A stretch of DNA of 17,075 nucleotides from Gracilaria vermiculophylla. Lineage: Eukaryota; Rhodophyta; Florideophyceae; Gracilariales; Gracilariaceae. Position 1 is the first letter of the stretch; each line of letters starts with the position of its first letter. The translations under genes and the position numbers were made by a program. The stretch is from assembly GCA_019155205.2 (NCBI GenBank), contig JAHNZQ020003150.1:1278808-1295882 (forward strand), in the 5' to 3' direction. The notes below the pieces were generated by a model. The model worked only from the letters and a program-made list of their open reading frames with translations. It was not told where the DNA came from and searched no databases. Shown here one piece after another: positions 7,640-16,216 of the stretch.

Positions 7640-9601
7640 CAGGATGGCGGCCCTCATTGCCGGGATGAGAGTCGTACATTGTACTGGATCTCGAGATAAG
7701 CCAATCCTGCAAGGCGGTGGGTATCTACGAGGGTTCGCAAATCGGACACTCCTGTAAGATCTCGCCGAGGCGTACAAAGTAGGGGAAGAGGGTGTCCTTG
7801 TCCTTGATGGTGCTCCCTGAGATTAAGCGTATGTGAGGGCAAGGGCGTCTTGCTTTCCTACAAGCGTGGGCTCTTCGACCTCCGCCGAGATGCTGGAATC
7901 CAACGTCAGGGCGGATGCCCGACGGATCCTTGAGGCCGCCGGTTTGTCCGAAAGTGGAGTATGGCTGCGGCGAGCGGCACGGTGGGTATCCATATAGGAT
8001 TCCGCAAAACGTGCTAGCTCCGCATAGATGGTCTTTGGGTACGTTTTCAGGGATTACGCACCCTCGCGCGGATCGCTGGGAGGTGGCTTTCGACAAACCA
8101 CGACTTCATCCGCCGTTCGGAGTTCACGTTCCCATACTGCAGGGCCTTTGTCCTCAGCTTCTGTGAGAACTCCGTCTCGGGCGTTCCCATGTTCTGCCTA
8201 TAGGAGGTGAATTCAGCTTCAGCATCGGAAATCACCTCGTCCGCGGCGTACCTTTCTAGGAGGAAATTGACCACCTTCAGGTACGTCGTCAAGATTGCCG
8301 TTCCAGGATCATCTACAATGGTTCTCTCTCCCGTGAGGCGCAGCTGCACCAGAGAGTGCGCTGGGTCTGTGAAAAAGAACTGAAAGCCCCATACGGTGGC
8401 ACCTTCATGAAAAAAATGGTATTACACGCTGAACGGAAGCGCGTGAGAAACTTCAACACCGAAACGGGGTCTTCGCCTGATAAAGAGTGCTTCTTCATTT
8501 TAATATACATGCAGCTGTGGATATTCGTGAGTAGTTTAGCGACCGACGTGTCGTTAACGGTGGAGCGATGATTTAACCCGTAGGTGTCATAATCCACCAC
8601 GTTGGCGAAGAGGTCGGTAAGCGGGACGACCTTCGTGACCCTTCTGCTCTTCTCCTTGGGAGGTATACTGTCTTTAGAGCAGGAGCTGGTTACGTATTTG
8701 GAGTCTAATCTTCTCTCCAAATCGGTGTCTCGCTTTTTACTTTTCTCCCTCCGTTTCTTTCGGCTTCTTTCCTTGAGGTGGTTTAGGTTACTGACGATAC
8801 CCCCATTATCGCGATCCACCCGAGGAGTATCATGTCCTTCTTTCCTTCGATGAATTCCTTCGCGACCAGTATCCTGTCCTCATACGCGGATGAAATGTCC
8901 AGACGGTGCATAGCAATATTCCTGAGGTGTTCCCGTCTTCCAAGGGCATTATCATTTCCTCCTCGAGACGTAGGGGGTGGCAGTATCCTGTCCTTTTCTT
9001 CCCGGGGTCACCTTGGGTGTTGATAGAGGGAACCTCTCCTGTACTGATGAATAACTTTGAAACGCCACTGCGTTGAGAAGCTGCGCGGTTTGGGAGCGAA
9101 CCTCCGCACGGATAACATCTGGGATCACCTCAAGGAAGGAGTTGAAATCCAGCAAAGCATCCACAGCACGGTGAGCGCTCTCCGATGCGATTTCCTTCGC
9201 AAGAGTGTGGCGGCGCGCTCCAAAGTGGGCTTCAACACCTGCAGGTATTCTTTCGACCAGCTCCTGTGAGATCCCATACTTAAGGCGCGGGGCCAGGGAC
9301 TCCAGGAGAGAGTTAGCCTCCGGGTGTTTCCGTCCCTGCAGCTCCTGAGGTGGCGGCTGCGATGCCGTGTGTGTTTTTTCATCCTCCACATTGACGTTCT
9401 CCAGAGGTGTCGCGGGGGTTTCTGCTCGGCTTCAATTATGCATTTTTCTAAGGCGATTTCTGAAACGCTAGATCAAGGAGCCAGGATTCCGAAGAAGACT
9501 TTCAGGGTCCTCCAGTGCGGCGGCCATCTCCTGGGGAGCGCTGCGCGTGCTGCATCCACCAACGGAGTCGTTGTTTGAGGATCCTGTAGGCGGGTTTTCA
9601 T
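7640..9601 (-). pseudogene. Gag of element B, with frameshifts
   Basis: The likely start is ATG at 9601-9599, 185 bases inside the 5' LTR. Coding then passes through several frames: an N-terminal region with Gln/Pro and charged residues (9500-8952, helical ISQELVERIPAGVEAHFGA), a lysine/arginine cluster (KERSRKKRREKSKKR near 8775-8730), and a capsid-like region (GEDPVSVLKFLTRFRSACNT, then NFLLERYAADEVISDAEAEF and LRTKALQYGN, 8540-8080). A frameshift lies near 8345. A degenerate zinc-knuckle candidate sits at 7748-7700 (CPIC, then DTHRLAG in the next frame; the last Cys is lost). The capsid motifs match retrotransposon Gag of oomycete-type gypsy elements. Not functional. Confidence 0.7.
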
Positions 9602-9786
9602 AAGTTATTCTGAGGGGTCTTTAGAGGAGTAGGACGGGGGTTTTTTTCTTCCACTTCCGGATCACGTTAAGTAAGAATTCCACTGTTGGGATTAAGTCGT
9701 TGCAAACTAGAAATAACGTTCTGTTGCGACTTTTGCGAATCCTTTAGGAACTGTGCCCTTCTCAGTCGGGAGACCAGTTGTGGGAC
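9602..9786 (-). other. 5' leader of element B, including the primer-binding region
   Basis: This lies between the 5' LTR and the gag start. A primer-binding site should start close to 9786. The minus strand there reads GTCCCACAAC followed by TGGTCTCCCGACTGAG. The TGG could pair with a tRNA CCA end, but it is offset by 10 bases and I cannot name the tRNA. Confidence 0.45.
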
Positions 9787-10333
9787 TGTCAGACATCCTC
9801 TAAAGGTAGTAGAGAACTACGTCCGTTAGGAGTTTTTGTTGACTTCAAAGGCGCGTATTCCTAAAGATGGTCTCCGGTATCCGCTGTCGCGAGCCGGGGG
9901 AATTCTTAAAGAGAATCCGCAAACACCAAGCGGAAGGGGAGATTCACTGGGCGGACAATGCTCCTACAGACGCTGCTACGATGCGAACAGAGGATTGGCG
10001 GCTTAGAAAGCTGAGGATGATCGACGAGAGTCTCCAACCGGAAAAGTAGATGATGCGTCAAGGGTGATTCTCTTTACTTCCCCACAGGTGGAGCTCTACC
10101 GGCAGATTAAGTATCAAGCCAGGAGCCCGCCTCGGCAGGTCTCACTACTGTAGTAATTACCTGCGTAAAGAAACAAAAACAATTAATACTTCTATTGTCC
10201 CTTAAGGATACTGTAATGCACGCGGGCAGAATTATGCACCACGTGGCTCAGTTAATAAAATACGAGCCCTCCCTAGATATATTATACTATAAAGCCACAC
10301 CACCATTTTTCCCCATGGATCCACTGTACTACA
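9787..10333 (-). repeat. 5' LTR of element B
   Basis: 547 bp, partner of 1334-1880 in the same orientation. On the minus strand it begins TGTAGTACAG and ends CTGACA. AT-rich minus-strand sequence around 10277-10295 (TATAGTATAATATATC) and the shared TATTTTATT near 10253-10261 are candidate promoter elements. Immediately outside (10334) lies the gag of element C, cut into by this end. Confidence 0.85.
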
Positions 10334-10950
10334 GAAGAGGCTTCGACCGACGCTGTTCAAGCATGGTTCAATGTGGTGTCGACTGCCGCTTCCAAAAATC
10401 TGTCCAACCGCATCGATGCAGCGCTGCTTGATGTATCCGAAGAAGCGAGCCAAGATGATCATGCTGGAGGAGTAACGAGTTATGATGTGAGCACTATCAC
10501 GGCGTTGAATTGTAGAACGCGTCACAGGTCCTTAAAGAAAAGGATCTTGGCAAGCACTTGATCGACAGTTTGCGAAATAATTTCAAGGACTCTGTCCTGT
10601 TAGAGCGTGTCTAAATGCGTCGTCGTGGTTGAACGAAGAAGCACCTCGCCGACATGAGGTTCTTCAATAACGAGGTTGGGGTGCTGGCATTCGACCTGTC
10701 ATTAACCGAGACAGCACGCCAGCGCGTCAGCAAACCTCAAAACTCTCGTGGACCCAAGAATACGCGTGTGCAACGCATTGATGACCATAAAACAACCAGT
10801 GCTATCCCAAGCAAGAAGCTCTCTGAGCCCCAGCGCAAGAGCGACGCTTGGATGCATGACCGTCTTAACCTGGGTTTTGATGGCAAACACCCGCTTAAGG
10901 ACTACCCAGACACCAGCGAAAAACGAACAAAGGAACTCTTTGACAAGTAA
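10334..10950 (+). pseudogene. Gag remainder of element C with a dead zinc knuckle
   Basis: Coding resumes directly at the LTR boundary (STDAVQAWFNVVSTAASKNL, helical). It shifts frame near 10555 and runs with one stop (10612-10614) to TAA at 10948-10950. The end has GKHPLKDYPDTSEKRTKELF, which fits the second half of a CCHC zinc knuckle. The His is kept, but the Cys positions are Arg, Leu and Tyr, so zinc binding is lost. Gag-Pol appears to have been one frame: the protease follows in the same frame after the TAA. Confidence 0.6.
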
Positions 10951-11013
10951 TTCAATAATACCGATTCCAAGAGAGCGAAGCACGTAATAACCACTACTTC
11001 GTCACACTCACGT

Positions 11014-11727
11014 ATGTCGAACGCCGAAGGAGGCCACTTCCGAATTGCACTTAAGGGTTTTTTTGACACAACCCTTGGAAACTCAGGTTCAGATTTCAAT
11101 GCGATAGCCGTATCTTTTTTCCAAAACATGAAGGAAGCGAAGCCCTCAGTTTCCGAGCAGTACCTTCAGGAACCTCTTGTGCTGATTGGCGCGTTCAAGA
11201 CTGACAAGAACTCTTTTTCGGCATCTAAAAAGGTCTCGCTCACCATCATTATCTACCTGTCTGGCTCTAATGTACCAGTTTGCGAACACCGTGTTAAGTT
11301 TCTCATCGTAGACAGCGGCATGGATGATATTCTTCTTGGTTGGCGTTTCATGAAGGCTGTTGGCTTTGAACTCAACGAATATCTTCCCCGCGTCCATCCA
11401 TTTATCAGCAACTGGCACGTTAACTCTTCAGAAAAGAAGACGCTCAAGCTCGTCGCAGCTACCTACAAAGGCCTATCGTATATGGCAGCCGACGATGACC
11501 TCATTGAACTACCCGAGTGCCTCACTGCCGATAACGGCAAGGACTCTGACAATTCCATCACGAGGGCATTCGATACCGTTGTCGCTGAAGCTCGGAAGAA
11601 TAGAATCTCCGAAAATGGGGTGCGGCGCATAACCAGTATGTTCTATGAGTATCGCGATTTTTTTGAATACAGCTCGGCGAAGATCCCCCCCGCCAACATT
11701 CCACCTCTTATGGTCACGTTTCCTTAA
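11014..11727 (+). pseudogene. Aspartic protease region of element C, catalytic Asp changed
   Basis: A 237-codon open frame. The active-site loop is most likely LGNSGSDFNAIAVSFF, where the usual Asp-Ser-Gly reads Asn-Ser-Gly (AAC at 11080-11082, a one-base change from an Asp codon). The conserved second half VKFLIVDSGMDDILLGWRFMKAVGFELNEYL matches the end of oomycete gypsy proteases. The C-terminal ~90 codons form the linker to RT (VAEARKNRISENGVRRITSMF). A TAA at 11725-11727 separates it from the RT in the same frame. It would process Gag-Pol; as it stands it is probably inactive. Confidence 0.7.
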
Positions 11728-12588
11728 TACGCGAAACCGCACGGCTCCTCGCAGCGTCGGTACGCTACACAACAAAGAAAGATCATATTCATAGCCATTC
11801 GGGAAGTCGAAGCAGTCGGCGCTCTTTACAGGAACTCGTCCACGCTCTGGGCCAATCCGACTCTCGCGGTGCCTAGAACAGGCACAAACAAGTGGCAGTT
11901 CATCGTCGACCTGCGCGGACCAAATGCCAGAACCGTGCCCATCACCTCGGCACTGCCTCACCTGGACTCGAACTTCCAGGACGTCGCCGGCAGTACTTGG
12001 TTTGCCAATATCGACCTCGCTTATGGATACTGGCAGGTCCCTATCTCTCCGGAATCGCAAGAGATGACGTCTATCCAGACCCATATCGGGGTCTTCTCTT
12101 CCCGCCGACTGCTGTAGGACGGCAGTGACTCTGGAAATCATTTCAAAGCCGTCCTCCAACAGAAGTTTGACGGCGGCGTCTCCATAATGATTCAATGAAT
12201 CGACGATTTCCTATATTATGTTAGGTTCGAGACGGAGTTCCTGTACTCCATCGGGTTCTTTCGCAGCGTTTGTAGCGAGATCAGCCTCAATGTCCAAGCA
12301 GAGAAATCCAAATTCTTCTCTACCGAGGTTTTGTTTTGCAGCTGCATTTTCTTTGGACAGGGGATCCAGTATCACCTTCGACATTTCGACTCTTTGTTGG
12401 CCATGAACCGTCCTCTTATGGCCAGCGATTTGCAACAGTACATCTGCCCTACAAACTGGATGCGCACTTCTATTCCAGCATACGCTGAACGCGTTGCTCC
12501 GCTACACGAGCTTTTTGAATCCTGCTACGAGAACACCAGTAGGCACACGAAACAGTCGCTTCGCAAACTCTCCCTTACCAGCTCGTGA
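11728..12588 (+). pseudogene. Reverse transcriptase of element C
   Basis: This continues the protease frame after one stop. Landmarks are ANPTLAVPRTGTNKWQFIVDLRGPN, ITSALPHLDSNFQDVAGSTWF, NIDLAYGYWQVPISPES (first Asp), SIQTHIGVFSSRRLL (TAG 12115-12117), and IDDFLYYVRFETE for the catalytic box (IDD at 12199-12207). The codon just before IDD is TGA, most simply a Trp codon changed by one base. Thumb and connection follow (ISLNVQAEKSKFFSTEV, NWMRTSIPAYAERVAPLHELF). TGA at 12586-12588 ends the open stretch. Both catalytic Asp residues remain. Confidence 0.8.
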
Positions 12589-13128
12589 AGCGTTATTCAT
12601 AATACCGCTTTCTCCGACATCATAAAACAACTCGATGCCTCTGTCAAGCTCGCACATCCGAAGTCCGGCTACCATCTTTCTCTCTTTACCGATGCATCGC
12701 ACACTCACCGGGCTACGATTCGCACCCAAGTACCCGATGAAGAACACATCAAAGACATTGAAAAACAGCGTCACGAACCGCTATGCTTCCTGTCAGATAT
12801 TTTTTTCTGGATCAGCCGCCAACTGGTCGGTTTCTGAAAAGGAAGGGTACGCAATCGTGGAAGCAATGTGTCGTTTGAATTACCTCGTCATGGAGCGCAA
12901 AGGGGCCATGTTCACGGATCACGCAAATCTCGTGTTCCTCTACGACGCCTACGGCAGAAATCCTGGAATCACAGGGCATACCACGAGAAAGCTCATGCGT
13001 TGGGAAATCAAGCTCTCCGCATTTCGTTACGCGGTCGACCACCTCCCTGGCGCTACGTGGTCGAACACTTGCGTTGTGAACAGAGCGTCTAGGCCGACAT
13101 GCTCACTCGTTGGGCTGTGAACTTTAAG
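12589..13128 (+). pseudogene. RNase H of element C
   Basis: Coding continues in the RT frame with KLAHPKSGYHLSLFTDAS (catalytic Asp). It shifts by one base in a run of T at about 12797-12803. It then reads SGSAANWSVSEKEGYAIVEA (catalytic Glu), MFTDHANLVFLYD (Asp), LMRWEIKLSAFRYAVDHLPG. Near 13050 a 26-bp tandem duplication shifts the frame again, after which QSV-stop-ADMLTRWAV, the typical end in this lineage, appears. All three active-site carboxylates I can identify are intact; the frame is not. Confidence 0.75.
13025..13076 (+). repeat. 26-bp diverged tandem duplication in RNase H
   Basis: 13025-13050 and 13051-13076 match at 19 of 26 bases. Their translations are alike (RYAVDHLPG, RYVVEHLRC). 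Because 26 is not a multiple of three, the second unit puts the reading frame back to that used before the upstream one-base shift. Confidence 0.5.
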
Positions 13129-14491
13129 CGTTCCGTGGACGCTACCAGGTTCCACGAGACAAGACGCTCTTGTGAGCCCGTATCAAACCCGGTTTGGAGG
13201 CAGAGTTGGACTGGCCTGGTCTACAGGACATCAAAATCTCGCAGTTTGCATCAAAAGAGAAGCCACCCACGTCTTTCAAAAAAACGGACAACTTTATTAA
13301 GACCAACAATGGCATCGTATGGATACCAAGAGAGATGACGAGCTTCTCCTGCTTCGCGTCATGATAGCCGCTCATACTCGGCTCGGTGGTCACTGACGCT
13401 GGCGCGTCACCCTTGTTACTATCCAGGTCCATCCTTAATGGGCTAACATGAGTTGGGACGTCGAGTCGTTTGTACGTCCTTGCCGACATTGTCTCTTTAC
13501 AGAGACCGGCTAAATCGTCTCGTGTCCTCTCGTTCATGCCATGTACGCTACAGAATCTAGCAAGTTGCTCCATTTCGATTTTATTGTAATGTCAGACGGA
13601 GAGAACCATTACATCTATGTGCTTGTGTTCAATGACGACCATAGCGATATCGTGTGGCAAATAACGACCAAAGAAACAGCACCTTAGACCGTGGCTCGAG
13701 TCCTTATCAATTGGTTCGCCAGTTTTAGCGTTGTTAATCAATAGGTTTCAAACCCGGGCTCCCATTTCAAAAACTATTTGATACGCTTTCTTCGCGGTAA
13801 AAACAATTCAGCGCCCCACTTAATCGTCGCTTACTGTAGCTAGAGTAATGGTATGGTCGAACCGGTCAATCGCGAGCTACTAAAGACGACAAGAGCTCTA
13901 CTTTTCGAATATCAGCTACCACAACTGTCATGGCCTAGCACCATGCCCGTTGTATAGTCCGCTCTGAACAATACGGTCCTCATCCGTTTTGGTATTCGTT
14001 GCCCTTTTACCGTTTTCACGGGTCATCCGAAGGACACACCGCTACGCGCGAGTACGCAGAGGGTCTTACCTGAGATCCAGGTGCGTCCTATACAATAAAT
14101 GCACGGTGCCCAGCAGAAATACGTGACAGATCTTGTCCAATCTCTGAAAGCAATGAACAAAGACGTAGCGGATCGTTCAAAGAAGCAACGGCAGGCTAAA
14201 ATAGAATCACAAATCCGGAAGGCGCACGTACGCGCTATCAACTACAGCGAGAGTGACTACGTCCTGCGTGGCATATCGCAACAGGAGCGCACCCGCGAGT
14301 CGTCGTTGCAATGGCAAAGACGCATCCGAGTTGTTGAATGCAGAAGCGAGTACATATTCGTGATAGAAAGCTTTCTTGACGGCAAAAGAGAGAAAGTTCA
14401 CGGAAGGAGGCTCAAGGTTTTCCAAAAAAAAGACTTTGATCTTACAGGTGAAGTTCTCAACCATTTCACCTACAAATCTGACGAGCTTTAG
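13129..14491 (+). pseudogene. Integrase of element C
   Basis: After a spacer with DWPGLQDIKISQFASKEKPP and GIVWIPREM, a frame starting near 13349 runs to a TAG at 14489-14491 with several in-frame stops. The zinc domain has HTRLGGH and CRHC (all four ligands). The core has LHFDFIVMSDGENHYIYVLV (first Asp), VSNPGSHFKNYL, where the second catalytic Asp is Asn, and SNGMVEPVNRELL (Glu). Then come SWPSTMPVV-stop-SALNNT and FTGHPKDTPLR, and the C-terminal KQRQAKIESQIRKAHVRAINYSESDYVL (14161-14262). The last 130 codons (14099-14491) are intact. It would insert the element DNA; this copy is inactive. Confidence 0.75.
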
Positions 14492-14695
14492 ATTGTCAAC
14501 AAATTCCTTGACATTCGTCGTACGCAGGGCGACATCGAACCATAAGTCAAGTGGCCCGGTTTTTGTTCGGATGAAGCTGAATAAGTATCATACGATTCGC
14601 TGCCGGTAGATGTTTCTGACCCTTTTCGAGAATACTTGTTGGGCGTCGTACAGGAAGGCAGGAAGCATCAAAGCATTATCACAAGTTCTCTCTGA
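14492..14695 (+). pseudogene. Chromodomain-like end of element C pol
   Basis: In the integrase frame just after its TAG: VNKFLDIRRTQGDIEP, stop, VKWPGFCSDEAE, stop, VSYDSLPVDVSDPFREYLL, ending at TGA 14693-14695. The pattern (short strand, charged turn, VKWPGF with Trp and Phe of the aromatic cage, then an acidic loop and a C-terminal helix) fits the chromodomain-like tails of oomycete gypsy elements. The first stop is one base away from a Gln codon. Three stops separate it from any product. Confidence 0.6.
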
Positions 14696-14736
14696 ACTGA
14701 TGCTTGCACCTTTTGGTTGTAAAATCATGAGGCACT

Positions 14737-15127
14737 GTTGTAACATACTCAATATGTGTTATCGGTTTGGAAAATGGTTTCGTACTTGAGTTTGGTCCCG
14801 CGCGAAAGAAATTATTGGAAACGTATAGAATGCATCGAAGCAACTACTTGAACCTTGCGAGCCGGTTTGTTAACCTATCGATCCCTTCCACTAGATGCAA
14901 GTAAACCTGTCAGATTTGATTTGCGTTTCGAAACTTCCTGAGAAATCGACTGCCGGGCACACCCTATAAAAGGTACCCCTTGCGCAACACCGATCAAACG
15001 CTGGGAGGAATACATGCCAGGGGGTGAGCTCCTTCTCTGCTGCCGCTTGCGCCCATCATAACGCACTCTCTTAGTTCGTGATCACTGCCCACGCTCAAGC
15101 ACGTAGACCCTGTTATTCTTCATCATC
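14737..15127 (+). repeat. Possible 3' LTR of element C
   Basis: This is non-coding sequence between the pol end and the copia remnant, where the 3' LTR must lie. A TGTAACATAC start near 14739 and a TATA box at 14965 support it. With no 5' partner in the window, neither boundary can be fixed. Confidence 0.35.
14965..14973 (+). promoter_or_regulatory. TATA box in the putative C LTR
   Basis: TATAAAAGG, a good TATA consensus. A near-match to a heat-shock element (GAA-nn-TTC-nn-GAG, 14930-14942) lies just upstream, one base short of perfect. It is plausibly the LTR promoter. Confidence 0.45.
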
Positions 15128-15147
15128 AAAAAAAACTATGAAACTTA

Positions 15148-15910
15148 GAATTTCAAAAGGTTTAACATAGATTTTCGCAACGGTATCAATACTCTGATGG
15201 AAAAATATTTAATTTTAAAAAATCTGCAGAACATTGGAGCACAGAAACGAATATTTTTTATTGTGAACCCGTCAGATTCTATATGCATCTGATGCCTGGC
15301 AGTAGACCTGATTTGTGTTTTTCTAGAGGAATATAATGTCACTTTACAGAACATGACTTAGATGTTCACTGGAAAACATACAGAAGGCTTTTGAGCTATA
15401 TATGAAAAACGAAAGACTACTGTCTTCTATTCCGTCGAACTTTGGACAAACATTTAAAGATATACAGTGCCTCAAATTGGGGTAGTACGAAGAACAGAAA
15501 ATCAGTTTCCGGATACTCATAATTTTACGAGAATTTATTACTATCATGGAGCAGTCGAAACAAATTTTTATGGCCCTGTCCACGAAAGATGCAGAACTTA
15601 TCGCTCTAAATGAAGCTGAGAAAGAAGAACAATGGCTTCTAAAATTTCTGAAATAACGTAACTCAAATTGGAATACATCCTCCACAGTGTATGTGAACTA
15701 TCAACCGACTATGAATCTGTCTAACAAAGAAGAGGACACGGAAAATCAACACACATTGAAATGCTTTCCTTTTATGCTCAAGATTGACTGGAGAAAAATT
15801 ATGTTCGATTGGAATACTTCCCTGCCGAGATAGTGATCGCGGGTTTTTTTGGCAAAGCCATCGACAGAAATCAAATACGAACTGTTTTCACAATTTCTGG
15901 GACTCTGTAA
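15148..15910 (+). pseudogene. Ty1/copia RT end and RNase H
   Basis: Read with a few stops and shifts, the plus strand gives KRFNIDFRNGINTLMEKYLI (RT thumb region), then RFYMHLMPGSRPDLCFSRGI and DVHWKTYRRLLSYI, both typical of the copia RT-to-RNase H connection. The RNase H follows: SASNWGSTKNRKSVSGYS, LLSWSSR, KQIFMALSTKDAELIALNEA, and at the end VRLEYFPAEIVIADFFGKAI, which matches the family's closing ADIFTKAL-type motif. The stop at 15908-15910 fits the natural end. Stops inside (near 15335, 15400 and 15520) and shifts near 15555 and 15660 make it a relic. Confidence 0.75.
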
Positions 15911-15947
15911 CTTTTCTACCTGATAGGAGGTGTTGAAAAAGCCAGTA

Positions 15948-15960
15948 GAAGCTTCTTGAA
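15948..15960 (+). promoter_or_regulatory. Heat-shock element, three perfect units
   Basis: GAA-gc-TTC-tt-GAA: three alternating HSF half-sites in exact 5-bp phase, 17 bases into the copia LTR. Confidence 0.5.
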
Positions 15961-15975
15961 CAAAGCATTCAACTA

Positions 15976-16003
15976 GAAGGAGCTGGAAGCTTCTAGAAGG
16001 TTC
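15976..16003 (+). promoter_or_regulatory. Heat-shock element, four perfect units plus one in phase
   Basis: GAA-gc-TTC-ta-GAA-gg-TTC at 15986-16003 gives four contiguous half-sites without mismatch. Another GAA at 15976 lies exactly one helical repeat (10 bp) upstream. The array ends 48 bases before the TATA box, a normal promoter distance for HSF sites. Confidence 0.55.
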
Positions 16004-16050
16004 TATAGAAGGACATGATTTGCATTTTTTATGGTTTATAATAGAAAAGA

Positions 16051-16057
16051 TATAAAA
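16051..16057 (+). promoter_or_regulatory. TATA box of the copia LTR
   Basis: TATAAAA in the middle of the LTR, downstream of the two heat-shock arrays. The surroundings are AT-rich, so a chance match cannot be excluded. Confidence 0.4.
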
Positions 16058-16216
16058 CTATACTATATGGTAAAAATGATGTGGAAAACTCTGTATAACA
16101 ACAATTTTAGCGCTTCGTTTGACGGAAGATAGCAGTCAAGCCGAGTGTTCAAGATAACAAGAAGATTGAGTTTATTTAAGTCTATCAAAGCTTTGTACTG
16201 CACAACCTACGTTACA

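Larger units (their letters stand above)
1..10333. repeat. Dispersed interrupted palindrome CCT-N(1-2)-AGG
   Basis: By eye I count about 18 sites with one spacer base (e.g. 401, 665, 1820, 2579, 2681, 3824, 3996, 4831, 6088, 8918, 9345) and about 27 with two (e.g. 516, 579, 974, 1510, 3299, 3676, 3727, 4334, 4777, 5290, 5612, 7608, 8275, 9241, 9583). Roughly five would be expected by chance. They fall in LTRs, non-coding parts and coding parts in several frames. From 10334 to the right edge I find about one. Confidence 0.6.
1334..10333 (-). mobile_element. Element B: 9.0-kb Ty3/gypsy chromovirus, full length but decayed
   Basis: Two 547-bp direct repeats (1334-1880, 9787-10333) bound an interior that on the minus strand reads gag, protease, RT, RNase H, integrase, chromodomain. 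A purine tract touches the inner edge of the 1334-1880 repeat, as expected for a 3' LTR in minus orientation. Every coding part has stops or frameshifts, and the integrase core is deleted. A hand count over the first 119 LTR bases gave about 13 mismatches, pointing to an old insertion. The five bases outside the two ends (ggtac on the left, gaaga on the right) do not match, so no target-site duplication is visible. Confidence 0.85.
10334..15127 (+). mobile_element. Element C: second Ty3/gypsy element, 5' truncated
   Basis: From 10334 the plus strand reads the end of gag, protease, RT, RNase H, integrase, a chromodomain-like end, and probably a 3' LTR. The 5' LTR and gag start are missing because the LTR of B abuts at 10333. 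The protein style (IDDFLYY at the RT active site, ADMLTRWAV at the RNase H end) is a different family from A/B, of the kind common in Phytophthora. It is broken by several stops and shifts, many of which fit C-to-T or G-to-A changes. Confidence 0.8.
15128..16216 (+). mobile_element. Ty1/copia remnant, 3' part with LTR
   Basis: An AT-rich stretch, clearly different in base composition from both sides, contains the end of a copia-type pol followed by a purine run and an LTR-like region. It abuts the presumed end of element C on the left. Only the last part of pol is present, so it is 5' truncated. Confidence 0.7.
15931..16216 (+). repeat. Candidate 3' LTR of the copia remnant
   Basis: It begins TGTTGAAAAAG, a common copia LTR start, right after a purine run (GATAGGAGG, 15922-15930) that fits a polypurine tract. 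The right end is a guess, placed at ACA 16214-16216. Inside are heat-shock-like arrays and a TATA box. There is no 5' partner in the window. Confidence 0.5.

Noticed and set aside
7167..7712. 181-codon minus-strand open frame before the protease
   Set aside because: It overlaps the protease frame's N-terminal third. I could not decide which frame was real here, so it is not listed as a separate gene.
9760..9786. Primer-binding site matching a named tRNA
   Set aside because: The candidate TGG is 10 bases from the LTR edge and I cannot match the following bases to a specific tRNA from memory with confidence.
1..10333. CCTNAGG sites explained as restriction or modification sites
   Set aside because: The one-spacer form equals a known bacterial enzyme site, but the two-spacer form is even more frequent and the context is eukaryotic.
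1329..10338. TAC on both sides of the 1334-1880 repeat as a target-site duplication of a solo LTR
   Set aside because: Only three bases match, and a purine tract plus the B interior directly adjoin the repeat, so it is not a solo LTR.
11509..12195. 228-codon open frame on the minus strand
   Set aside because: It lies exactly opposite the element C protease end and RT, whose conserved motifs are clear on the plus strand. It is a shadow frame without recognisable motifs.
13142..13573. 143-codon minus-strand frame
   Set aside because: It is opposite the integrase zinc domain of element C, whose HHCC ligands read clearly on the plus strand.
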